Shown here piece after piece: positions 1 through 6,685 of a stretch of DNA of 12,885 nt (the first letter of the stretch is position 1; every line of letters starts with the position of its first letter). The stretch covers positions 1-12,885 of the forward strand of contig CAIMWY010000127.1 of the NCBI GenBank assembly GCA_903845315.1. The letters run 5' to 3'. The stretch comes from an uncultured Burkholderiales bacterium. GTDB taxonomy: Bacteria; Pseudomonadota; Gammaproteobacteria; Burkholderiales; Burkholderiaceae. The position numbers and the translations under genes are program-made. Under the pieces are notes generated by a model. That model searched no databases, was not told the DNA's origin, and worked only from the letters and a program-made list of their open reading frames with translations.

Positions 1-310
1 GGCTGGTAGCCAAGAATGCATGGATACGCTTTGCTTTAGCGGCCTTCAATGCATCAGCAGCACGTGTAATGTCTTTGTCATTTGCTCTAGCTAATGAACA
101 GACGATAGAGTCTTTTACTGCAGCAGCTACCGCAGAGATCGCCTGAAAGTCACCATCAGAGCTAGCAGCGAAACCTGCTTCGATCACATCCACCTTAAGG
201 CGTTCTAACTGACGAGCAATGCGAACCTTCTCATCCTTGGTCATAGAAGCACCAGGGGATTGCTCGCCATCACGCAAGGTGGTGTCAAAAATTATGAGTT
301 TGTCAGCCAT
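1..310 (-). CDS. leuA: 2-isopropylmalate synthase, N-terminal part (cut by window edge)
   Basis: The reverse strand from 310 opens with [20 protein letters not shown], the N-terminal signature of the LeuA/homocitrate synthase TIM barrel. The DTTLRDGEQ segment (residues 9-17) holds the metal- and substrate-binding Arg and Asp. About 103 codons are present with no stop before the left edge, so the gene is truncated by the window and not broken. The enzyme condenses acetyl-CoA with 2-oxoisovalerate, the first committed step of leucine synthesis, in the cytoplasm. The ATG at 310 is preceded by a good ribosome-binding site (AAGGAGT, 324-318). It lies downstream of ilvI-ilvH-ilvC-pssA and directly behind a leucine-rich leader and terminator, so attenuation by leucyl-tRNA supply is the likely control. 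Known for the family: allosteric inhibition by leucine through a C-terminal domain, which lies outside the window. Confidence 0.96.
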   Translation of the reverse strand, partial: MADKLIIFDTTLRDGEQSPGASMTKDEKVRIARQLERLKVDVIEAGFAASSDGDFQAISAVAAAVKDSIVCSLARANDKDITRAADALKAAKAKRIHAFLATS

Positions 311-321
311 GTTCATCACTC

Positions 322-354
322 CTTAAATCTCAGAAAACCTGCAACTTAAATCTC
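322..354. repeat. 10-bp direct repeat at the leuA ribosome-binding site
   Basis: CTTAAATCTC occurs at 322-331 and again at 345-354, a 23-bp period that is close to two DNA helical turns. On the leuA strand each copy reads GAGATTTAAG, and the copy nearer the gene runs into the Shine-Dalgarno sequence. It could be a tandem protein-binding site or a small duplication; function is unknown. Confidence 0.6.
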
Positions 355-383
355 AACCCCAAAGCAAAAGGCCCGTTGCAGGT
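337..383 (-). promoter_or_regulatory. Complementary arms able to disrupt the leuA terminator
   Basis: On the leuA transcript, ACCTGCAAC (383-375) covers the terminator loop and the start of its 3' arm. It is perfectly complementary over 9 nt to GTTGCAGGT (345-337), just upstream of the leuA ribosome-binding site. Pairing of these arms is incompatible with the full terminator stem. The GTTGCAGG arm is also complementary to a second CCTGCAAC inside the leader peptide (458-451). The complementarity is visible in the sequence; a regulatory role is inferred. Because the distal arm is transcribed after the terminator, it would act after readthrough. Confidence 0.4.
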
Positions 384-396
384 GCATACGGGCCTT
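366..396 (-). terminator. Intrinsic terminator of the leuA attenuator
   Basis: On the minus strand AAGGCCCGT (396-388) and ACGGGCCTT (376-368) form a perfect 9-bp stem. The 11-nt loop can fold further (TGC/GCA), and the stem runs into a T tract (369-366). It lies between the leader-peptide stop and leuA, where an attenuator terminator is expected. An 8-nt copy of the 3' arm lies in the leader at 434-427. Confidence 0.85.
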
Positions 397-415
397 GTTT
401 GGATTTGCGCGTGCG

Positions 416-472
416 CTACCAACTCCGCCCGTTGGGGGATAGAACTAGTAGTTGCAGGCAAAGAATTCTCAT
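416..472 (-). CDS. Leucine-rich leader peptide of leuA (attenuator peptide)
   Basis: An 18-codon reading frame, MRILCLQLLVLSPNGRSW then TAG, runs on the minus strand ahead of leuA. Leucine fills positions 4, 6, 8, 9 and 11, and three of the five codons (8, 9 and 11) are CTA. Rare CTA codons are the control codons in the enterobacterial leu leaders. The sequence CAACGGGC (434-427), downstream of the Leu codons, repeats the terminator 3' arm, so a ribosome stalled at Leu6-Leu9 would leave it free to capture the terminator 5' arm. A ribosome at the stop codon would cover it and allow termination. No Shine-Dalgarno is visible, and the only candidate -10 (484-479) would start transcription at or beside the ATG, so leaderless translation is possible. 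It is the functional counterpart of leuL, with unrelated sequence. The role is inferred from architecture. Confidence 0.82.
   Translation of the reverse strand: MRILCLQLLVLSPNGRSW
427..434 (-). promoter_or_regulatory. Antiterminator segment inside the leader coding region
   Basis: CAACGGGC here is identical to 378-371 in the terminator 3' arm. ACGGGC (432-427) can pair with GCCCGT (393-388) of the terminator 5' arm, giving a six-base-pair GC-rich antiterminator that excludes the terminator. It lies 6-22 nt beyond the Leu8-Leu11 codons, so a stalled ribosome could decide its availability. Confidence 0.7.
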
Positions 473-478
473 GCCATT

Positions 479-487
479 AATTTAGCA
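479..487 (-). promoter_or_regulatory. Candidate extended -10 promoter for leader-leuA
   Basis: TGCTAAATT on the minus strand (487-479) fits an extended -10 (TGn plus TAAATT). There is no good -35 about 17 bp upstream. The predicted start is near 472, the first base of the leader ATG. The pssA stop lies only about 25 bp upstream and no terminator separates the genes, so readthrough from pssA is also possible. Confidence 0.4.
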
Positions 488-509
488 CAAACAAAAGCAG
501 CTGCCTGTC

Positions 510-1313
510 TCATTTGTGCAAACCTTGTTCGTCCGGTTCATCCGTCGACGTACTGATGACGCTGGTTTGCAGCCCTTGGGTGCGTCTCCATACGTATAAG
601 ACATAACCACTCAATCCATACAACATGAACAATGCAAATAAAACAATGGGGGGATGAATATTGATCACGGCGATCACCAAGGCCAACATCACGATAACGG
701 CAAATGGCACACTTTTCTTCATTTGCACATCTTTGAAACTGTAAAAGGGCACATTGGTGACCATCGTCAAACCGGAATACAAGCACATCCCGAACATTGG
801 CCAGACAACTTCTGCACCTTGGTATCCCATCTCATTCATCAACCAAATAAAACCCATCACGAGTGCGGCTGCAGCGGGGGAAGGTAAGCCTTGAAAAAAT
901 CGACGATCCACTACTGCCGTGTTGACATTGAATCTGGCCAAGCGAAGCGCAGCACAAGATATGTACACAAAAGCAGCCACCCAACCCCATCGGCCAACAC
1001 CTTTGAGGGCCCACTCATAAGAAATCAAAGCAGGAGCAGCACCAAAAGACACCATGTCCGCCAAAGAATCCATTTGCTCACCAAATGCACTTTGGGTATT
1101 GGTCATTCGGGCCACTCGACCATCTAGGCTATCGAGCACCATGGCACAAAATACCCCTATTGCAGCCATTTCAAAGCGATCATTCATGGCCATGACAATG
1201 GCATAAAAACCTCCGAATAGTGCAGCAAGCGTAAATAAGTTGGGCAATACATAAATGCCCTTTCTGGGTTTGCGAGGAACGTCATCCTCGGCGCGATCGT
1301 GTGGGTCCGACAT
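510..1313 (-). CDS. pssA: CDP-diacylglycerol--serine O-phosphatidyltransferase
   Basis: This membrane enzyme transfers phosphatidyl from CDP-diacylglycerol to serine, giving phosphatidylserine, the precursor of phosphatidylethanolamine. The CDP-alcohol phosphotransferase signature is complete: D61, D64-G65, A68-R69, G78, D82 and D86 with exact family spacing (DSLDGRVAR then GEQMDSLAD). Several hydrophobic segments follow, as expected for the Gram-positive-type integral membrane PssA common in Burkholderiales. The ATG at 1313 is chosen because GGAG lies 9 nt upstream; the frame stays open to 1373, but that extension overlaps the ilvC terminator region and lacks a ribosome-binding site. The product is 267 aa. 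It sits between ilvC and leuA, an arrangement I recall as conserved in Comamonadaceae, although it has no metabolic link to branched-chain amino acids. A weak extended -10 (TG-A-TTATTT, about 1339-1331) could give it a private promoter. Confidence 0.95.
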   Translation of the reverse strand: MSDPHDRAEDDVPRKPRKGIYVLPNLFTLAALFGGFYAIVMAMNDRFEMAAIGVFCAMVLDSLDGRVARMTNTQSAFGEQMDSLADMVSFGAAPALISYEWALKGVGRWGWVAAFVYISCAALRLARFNVNTAVVDRRFFQGLPSPAAAALVMGFIWLMNEMGYQGAEVVWPMFGMCLYSGLTMVTNVPFYSFKDVQMKKSVPFAVIVMLALVIAVINIHPPIVLFALFMLYGLSGYVLYVWRRTQGLQTSVISTSTDEPDEQGLHK

Positions 1314-1376
1314 GCGGTCTGGCTCCATAGAAATAATCACTGAGTGTAAATGGAAGAAGATGGCACGCATCAAAAG

Positions 1377-1401
1377 AAAAAGGCCACACAGTGGCCTTTT
1401 T
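1377..1401 (-). terminator. Intrinsic terminator downstream of ilvC
   Basis: A perfect 11-bp stem, AAAAAGGCCAC (1377-1387) and GTGGCCTTTTT (1391-1401), encloses a 3-nt loop. The A/T flanks make it potentially bidirectional. It follows the ilvC stop by 16 bp on the minus strand and separates ilvI-ilvH-ilvC from pssA-leuA. Expression of pssA therefore needs readthrough or its own promoter. Confidence 0.9.
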
Positions 1402-1417
1402 CAGAGATCAAAAATCA

Positions 1418-2470
<1,053 letters not shown>

Positions 2471-2962
2471 TCAAACACGTAAAATGCGTTCGCCGCGGCC
2501 AATACCACACGCACCTGTACGAACAGTTTCAAGAATTGCACTGCGGTCTATCGCTTCTAAGAACGCATCGTTCTTGGACTGGTCGCCCGTCAATTCAACG
2601 GTGTAACTCTTCTCGGTCACATCAATGATGCGGCCGCGAAAGATATCTGCCATGCGCTTCATTTCTTCGCGTTCTTTACCGACCGCACGCACTTTGACCA
2701 GCATGAGCTCACGCTCGGTATAAGCGCCTTCGGTCAAGTCGACAACCTTGACAACCTCAATCAAACGATTCAAGTGCTTGGTGATTTGCTCGATCACATC
2801 ATCAGAACCATGGGTCTGGATGGTCATGCGAGACAAACTCGCGTCTTCCGTGGGAGCCACGGTCAACGATTCAATGTTGTAGCCACGGGCTGAAAACAAG
2901 CCCACCACGCGTGACAAGGCACCGGGTTCGTTTTCTAGCATCAGGGAAATGATGTGTTTCAT
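2471..2962 (-). CDS. ilvH: Acetolactate synthase small (regulatory) subunit
   Basis: This 163-aa protein is the ACT-domain regulatory subunit that activates the IlvI catalytic subunit and mediates valine feedback inhibition. The N-terminal ACT domain (about 1-75) starts MKHIISLMLENEPGALSRVV. Residues N11, G14 and N29, which in E. coli IlvH lie in the valine-binding region, are all conserved, so valine sensitivity is expected. The second domain (about 85-163) contains the family's conserved RELMLVKV segment, and the chain has standard IlvH length. The ATG at 2962 follows AAAGG. It starts 16 bp after the ilvI stop, which indicates co-transcription and stoichiometric expression. Confidence 0.98.
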   Translation of the reverse strand: MKHIISLMLENEPGALSRVVGLFSARGYNIESLTVAPTEDASLSRMTIQTHGSDDVIEQITKHLNRLIEVVKVVDLTEGAYTERELMLVKVRAVGKEREEMKRMADIFRGRIIDVTEKSYTVELTGDQSKNDAFLEAIDRSAILETVRTGACGIGRGERILRV

Positions 2963-2978
2963 GTTGCCTTTTCACCGA

Positions 2979-4751
2979 TCAAAGATCTTCGCTGCCAAGC
3001 AGCATTTCGGTAATACCCTTGCCGGCCTGAACCATCGGGAAAACGTTCTCGGTGGGGTCCGTTCTGAAATCCATGAACACCGTGCGGTCTTTGAGTTTGC
3101 GCGCTTCGCGCAAAGCCGGCTCAACATCCTCTGGACGCTCAATCAACATCCCTACATGGCCATAAGCCTCAGCCAGTTTGACGAAATCGGGCAGCGCATC
3201 CATATAACTGCTGCTGTAACGACCGGAGTATTCGATCTCTTGCCACTGACGCACCATTCCTAAGTACCGGTTGTTCAACGCCATGATCTTGATGGGTGTG
3301 TTGTACTGCAAGCAGGTGGAGAGTTCTTGGATACACATTTGCACCGAGCCCTCACCCGTGACACAAAACACCTCGCTGTCAGGCTTAGCCAGCTTGATGC
3401 CCATCGCGTAAGGAATGCCCACACCCATCGTTCCTAAACCACCCGAATTGATCCAACGGCGTGGCTCATCAAATCCATAGTACTGAGCCGCCCACATTTG
3501 GTGCTGCCCCACATCGGAGGTGATGTAGGTGTCCGTTCCTTTGGTCATTTGGTGCAGCGTCTCAATCACATACTGCGGCTTGATCACGCTGGAATTGGAT
3601 CGGTCATATTTCAAGCAATCACGCTTGCGCCACCCATTGATAGTGTCCCACCAAGCCCCCAGAGCATTGGCGTCAGGCTTAAGCCCGGCCTCTTTGACCA
3701 TCTCCATCATTTCTGTCAACACGTCTTTGACATCGCCCACGATGGGGATATCCACTTTGACGCGCTTGGAAATACTTGAGGGATCTATATCAATATGAAT
3801 TATTTTTCGCTCGTTTTGCGCAAAGTGCTTGGGGTTACCAATCACCCGGTCATCAAAACGGGCGCCAACCGCCAACAATACGTCACAGTTTTGCATCGCG
3901 TTGTTGGCTTCAATGGTGCCATGCATACCCAGCATGCCCAAAAACTTAGGATCACTCGCCGGGTAGGCACCCAATCCCATCAAGGTATTGGTGCAGGGAT
4001 AACCGAGCATGTCAACCAAGCTGCGTAGTTCTGCTGAAGCGTTGCTCAGCAGCACGCCACCACCCGTATAGATGTAGGGCCGCTTTGCAGCCATCAACAA
4101 TTGGAGTGCCTTACGAATTTGACCGCCATGCCCTTTGCGAACAGGGTTGTAAGAGCGCATTTGTACATCAGCTGGGTACCCTTCATACACAGCCTTCTTG
4201 AACGACACATCTTTTGGAATATCAACCACCACAGGACCGGGACGCCCGCTGCGAGCGATGTGGAAAGCCTTTTTCATGATGGTTGCTAAATCACGTGGAT
4301 CTTTCACCAAAAAGTTGTGCTTGACGATGGGGCGCGTGATACCAACCGTGTCGCATTCCTGAAAAGCGTCAAGCCCAATGGCATGGGTAGGAACTTGTCC
4401 GGTGATGATGACCATCGGAATGCTGTCCATGTAAGCGGTAGCAATTCCCGTAACTGCATTGGTCACACCAGGGCCTGAGGTTACCAATGCCACACCCACT
4501 TCACCCGTGGCACGGGCATACCCGTCTGCAGCATGGACTGCCGCCTGTTCGTGACGCACCAAGACATGCTGCATCGTGTCTTGCTTGTACAAAGCATCGT
4601 AAATGTAGAGGACAGAACCACCCGGGTAACCCCAGATGTACTTCACATTCTCAGCCTGAAGCGCCTTCACAAGGATTTCAGAGCCCATCAATTCCGTGGG
4701 GTTTCCATCCGTCAAAGCAGTGGCATTTGCTTGCACTTGTTTTTTATCCAT
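2979..4751 (-). CDS. ilvI: Acetolactate synthase large (catalytic) subunit
   Basis: This ThDP-dependent enzyme joins two pyruvates, or pyruvate and 2-oxobutyrate, in the first common step of branched-chain amino-acid synthesis. The 590-aa chain shows the catalytic glutamate E68 in RHEQAAVHAADGYA and the central FAD-binding domain. The C-terminal ThDP motif starts GEGS at 466 and ends NN at 493-494. The motif reads GEG instead of the textbook GDG; I recall this as normal in betaproteobacterial enzymes, and the acid is retained. The ATG at 4751 has a modest ribosome-binding site (CAGG). It is first in the operon, with ilvH 16 bp downstream. A leader of roughly 150 nt precedes it if the extended -10 at 4920-4912 is used, with no branched-chain-codon-rich peptide in that leader. 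The symbol ilvB would be equally defensible. Confidence 0.97.
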   Translation of the reverse strand: MDKKQVQANATALTDGNPTELMGSEILVKALQAENVKYIWGYPGGSVLYIYDALYKQDTMQHVLVRHEQAAVHAADGYARATGEVGVALVTSGPGVTNAVTGIATAYMDSIPMVIITGQVPTHAIGLDAFQECDTVGITRPIVKHNFLVKDPRDLATIMKKAFHIARSGRPGPVVVDIPKDVSFKKAVYEGYPADVQMRSYNPVRKGHGGQIRKALQLLMAAKRPYIYTGGGVLLSNASAELRSLVDMLGYPCTNTLMGLGAYPASDPKFLGMLGMHGTIEANNAMQNCDVLLAVGARFDDRVIGNPKHFAQNERKIIHIDIDPSSISKRVKVDIPIVGDVKDVLTEMMEMVKEAGLKPDANALGAWWDTINGWRKRDCLKYDRSNSSVIKPQYVIETLHQMTKGTDTYITSDVGQHQMWAAQYYGFDEPRRWINSGGLGTMGVGIPYAMGIKLAKPDSEVFCVTGEGSVQMCIQELSTCLQYNTPIKIMALNNRYLGMVRQWQEIEYSGRYSSSYMDALPDFVKLAEAYGHVGMLIERPEDVEPALREARKLKDRTVFMDFRTDPTENVFPMVQAGKGITEMLLGSEDL

Positions 4752-4911
4752 GATTAACCTGAGTGAATTTCGTCAACGAAAAACCTGGGGTGCTTCTTCA
4801 CTCGCCTTTGTGGGGCTGCGTCGAAACTTTGGGCCTTCGGCCATAGACGCCTTGATGTACTCGCGTCGAGCCGAGACCCGTTTGCCTTTTTCTGTCGAAT
4901 TGCAACCTTTG

Positions 4912-4920
4912 ATTATGGCA
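4912..4920 (-). promoter_or_regulatory. Extended -10 promoter toward ilvI
   Basis: The minus strand reads TGCCATAAT (4920-4912), an extended -10 with CATAAT. No good -35 lies 17 bp upstream, which extended -10 promoters tolerate. The predicted start is near 4905, giving an ilvI leader of about 150 nt. Confidence 0.5.
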
Positions 4921-4968
4921 TCAAGTGCTGATAACTTTTGATCAAACACCACATCAGTCAACATCAAA

Positions 4969-4977
4969 TGCCATAAT
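4969..4977 (+). promoter_or_regulatory. Extended -10 promoter toward the sigma-factor operon
   Basis: TGCCATAAT on the plus strand is the mirror copy of the ilvI element. The predicted start near 4984 leaves a 5' leader of about 26 nt before the GTG at 5010. No clear -35 is seen. Confidence 0.5.
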
Positions 4978-5009
4978 TACTTCCTACTTATCATCCAAAT
5001 GCTCAGACA

Positions 5010-5576
5010 GTGGCATCCGAAAAAGAACTCTCAGATTTTCTGCAAAGTGTTGAAAAACGGGCCTTCAAACGCTCGGTCTATCACGTGCGGGACGAGGAGG
5101 CAGCGCTCGACATTGTGCAAGACAGCATGATGAAACTTGCAGAGCACTACGGGGATAAGCCAGTCAATGAATTGCCTATGCTGTTTCAACGCATCCTCTC
5201 CAACACCACGTTGGACTGGTTCAGGCGAAATAAAACCCGCCGAGCTGTATTCAGTAACTTCAGTGACTTTGAATCCGGCCATGATGATGGCGAATTTGAC
5301 ATTTTGGAGTCTGTAAGCTCAGAAAATGAATCTCAGAAGACCCAAAGTGCCGAAGATAACTTCGCCAGCACCGCAAATGTGCGAGAAATTGAAGAAGAAA
5401 TACAAAATCTCCCGCTTCGTCAACGAGAAGCCTTCCTGCTGCGTTATTGGGAGGACTTAGACGTTTCTGAGACAGCTGCTGCTATGGGTTGTTCGGAAGG
5501 GAGCGTTAAAACACATTGTTCGCGAGCCATTCAATCTCTCAGTAAAGCACTCACCGCCAAGGGGCTACGACCATGA
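5010..5576 (+). CDS. ECF-type RNA polymerase sigma factor
   Basis: This 188-aa protein has the two-domain layout of extracytoplasmic-function sigma factors. Region 2 (about 17-81) contains DEEAALDIVQDSMMKL (28-43, core binding) and LDWFRRNKTRR (68-78, -10 recognition). Region 4 (about 127-183) contains LPLRQREAFLLRYWE and the helix-turn-helix SETAAAMGCSEGSVKTH (153-169). An acidic linker (86-116) joins them. The start is GTG at 5010; a nearby ATG (4999) is out of frame, and no Shine-Dalgarno is visible, so the exact start is moderately certain. Its stop overlaps the next start (ATGA at 5573), so it is coupled to the DUF3619 gene. It is not RpoE itself: no rseA/mucA gene follows. The regulon and signal are unknown. 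Confidence 0.9.
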   Translation: MASEKELSDFLQSVEKRAFKRSVYHVRDEEAALDIVQDSMMKLAEHYGDKPVNELPMLFQRILSNTTLDWFRRNKTRRAVFSNFSDFESGHDDGEFDILESVSSENESQKTQSAEDNFASTANVREIEEEIQNLPLRQREAFLLRYWEDLDVSETAAAMGCSEGSVKTHCSRAIQSLSKALTAKGLRP

Positions 5577-6010
5577 CTAAATCAATCAATCCCACCCAAG
5601 ACCAACTGGGGCTTGCCATCGCTTGCCGATTGAACGAGGCCAATCATGATCTTCCCCACGACATCAGCGAGCGACTGCGAGCTGCCAGAAACCGCGCTGT
5701 ATCAGCGCGACTGAGCATGCAACCACGAATGCAAGTCAGCACCCAAGGTGGCGTGGGCATGCTCCACTTTGGCGATGAAGGCCTTAATTTGTGGAGTCGA
5801 ATGGCTTCTGTCTTGCCCTTGCTCGCCTTAGTCGCAGGTCTTGCACTGATACAAAATATTTTGGATGACAACCGCGCGAGCGAATTGGCTGAGGTTGATT
5901 CGGCCATGTTGAGTGACGACTTACCCCCCAGTGCTTACGCAGACCCTGGTTTCTTGCAATTTTTAAAGACCCCACTAGCCACTGAAATGCCAAACACTCC
6001 CAGAGATTAA
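5573..6010 (+). CDS. DUF3619 single-span membrane protein, possible anti-sigma factor
   Basis: This 145-aa protein matches what I know of the uncharacterised DUF3619 family. Residues 1-75 are soluble and include a basic helix, ISERLRAARNRAVSAR (31-46). One membrane span covers about 77-96 (VLPLLALVAGLALI). An acidic C-terminal part holds the conserved LPPSAYADPGFLQFL (117-131). If the N-terminus is cytoplasmic, this is the layout of membrane anti-sigma factors such as RseA. The start overlaps the sigma-factor stop and has AAGGGG 9 nt upstream, so coupled production with the sigma factor is likely. No canonical anti-sigma motif such as the zinc-binding HxxxCxxC is present. The family call is fairly firm; the anti-sigma role is inference from topology and position. 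Confidence 0.8.
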   Translation: MTKSINPTQDQLGLAIACRLNEANHDLPHDISERLRAARNRAVSARLSMQPRMQVSTQGGVGMLHFGDEGLNLWSRMASVLPLLALVAGLALIQNILDDNRASELAEVDSAMLSDDLPPSAYADPGFLQFLKTPLATEMPNTPRD

Positions 6011-6016
6011 GAACTC

Positions 6017-6685
6017 ATGCAATTGCCTTTCAGAATCTCCGCTTGCCTGTTTGCACACTTATTTGCTGTGCTGAGCATGGTTTGGGTCGATTCATTCGCG
6101 CAAACAAACGTGCCAATGCAAACCACGCGTCCAGATATCAGCTTAAAGCCATACTGGCAAGACTTGACTCCAACTCAACAGCAAGCATTGACCCCACTTT
6201 CGCAGCTTTGGCCTACCATGACGCAGCCGCACAAGCGCAAATGGTTAGCGATTTCACAAAACTTTTCCCAGCTCTCAAACGAAGAAAAATTCATAGTCCA
6301 GGGTCGCATGCGTGAATGGGCAGCGCTCAGCCCTCAGCAACGAACGCTGGCTCGATTGAATTTTGCTGATGTCAAGCAACTCCCTCAAGACGAAAAGCGC
6401 ACCAAATGGGAGGCTTACCAAGCCCTCAGTCCTGAAGCCAAACAAAAACTAGCCACGCAACAACCCGCACCAACGTTAGGTGCTGCACCCGCCGTCAAAC
6501 CCGTCTCATCCAATAAACTGGCAGCCCCCCCAATTTCGAGCTCTGGCAACAAGCCCTTGCCACGCATTGATAGCCAGCAAGCAGCGCCCACCACCTTGCT
6601 ACCACCACTACTGCCCAGCACTGCAGCAGCCACCTTAAATCCGGCTCCCACTTCTACGCCTGAGAGCCCGGTTACATCCCAATGA
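6017..6685 (+). CDS. DUF3106 exported protein with 18-residue helical repeats
   Basis: A signal peptide (about 1-28, ending SFA before QT) exports this 222-aa protein. Residues 47-145 are built of repeated units starting at 50, 68, 86, 104 and 122, exactly 18 residues apart, and a last one at 137. Each starts with Leu or Met and usually Ser/Thr/Pro (LTPTQ, MTQPH, LSNEE, LSPQQ, LPQDE, LSPEA), with an aromatic residue three positions before most of them (W47, W65, F83, W101, Y134). The LTPTQ and LSPQQ units resemble the LTxxQ motif of CpxP/Spy-type periplasmic stress proteins. Residues 146-222 are a Pro/Ala/Ser-rich low-complexity tail. It starts 6 bp after DUF3619 and its stop overlaps the RDD gene start. 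A sensor or chaperone role for the upstream sigma factor is inferred. Confidence 0.85.
   Translation: MQLPFRISACLFAHLFAVLSMVWVDSFAQTNVPMQTTRPDISLKPYWQDLTPTQQQALTPLSQLWPTMTQPHKRKWLAISQNFSQLSNEEKFIVQGRMREWAALSPQQRTLARLNFADVKQLPQDEKRTKWEAYQALSPEAKQKLATQQPAPTLGAAPAVKPVSSNKLAAPPISSSGNKPLPRIDSQQAAPTTLLPPLLPSTAAATLNPAPTSTPESPVTSQ

Larger units (their letters stand above)
4912..4977. repeat. Nested inverted repeats in the divergent promoter
   Basis: A perfect 10-bp inverted repeat, ATTATGGCAT (4912-4921) and ATGCCATAAT (4968-4977), flanks CTGAT/ATCAG (4928-4932 and 4953-4957) and a central palindrome TTTGATCAAA (4937-4946). The outer arms coincide with the two -10 elements. The inner dyads are candidate operator sites for a regulator acting on both operons; no binding protein can be named. 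Confidence 0.65.
4752..5009. promoter_or_regulatory. Divergent control region between ilvI and the sigma-factor operon
   Basis: These 258 bp hold the 5' regions of two opposed operons. The part next to ilvI (4752-4905) is probably its transcribed leader; it has a short GGCC-TTC-GGCC hairpin (4832-4842) without a T tract. The part from 4912 to 4977 contains nested inverted repeats and two outward-facing extended -10 elements. I see no convincing gene here. Confidence 0.7.

Noticed and set aside
475..477. ATG as the start of the leucine leader peptide.
   Set aside because: It reads only two codons before a TGA; the ATG at 472 opens the Leu-rich frame.
498..505. GCAGCTGC palindrome with following T-rich stretch as a pssA terminator.
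   Set aside because: The palindrome leaves no loop of adequate size, so it cannot form a stable hairpin.
2979..4751. GEG instead of GDG in the ThDP motif of acetolactate synthase as a sign of altered chemistry.
   Set aside because: I recall this form as common in betaproteobacterial acetolactate synthases; all other catalytic features are intact.
4832..4842. GGCC-TTC-GGCC hairpin in the ilvI leader as an attenuator terminator.
   Set aside because: Only a 4-bp stem and no T tract on either strand; no leader peptide associated.
4773..4967. A 64-codon frame on the minus strand upstream of ilvI, possible leader gene.
   Set aside because: It would start upstream of the likely ilvI promoter, has TTG/ATG starts without a ribosome-binding site, no branched-chain codon run, and a composition of no recognisable protein.
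4999..5001. ATG as the sigma-factor start.
   Set aside because: It is out of frame with the conserved protein; the in-frame GTG at 5010 gives the expected N-terminus.
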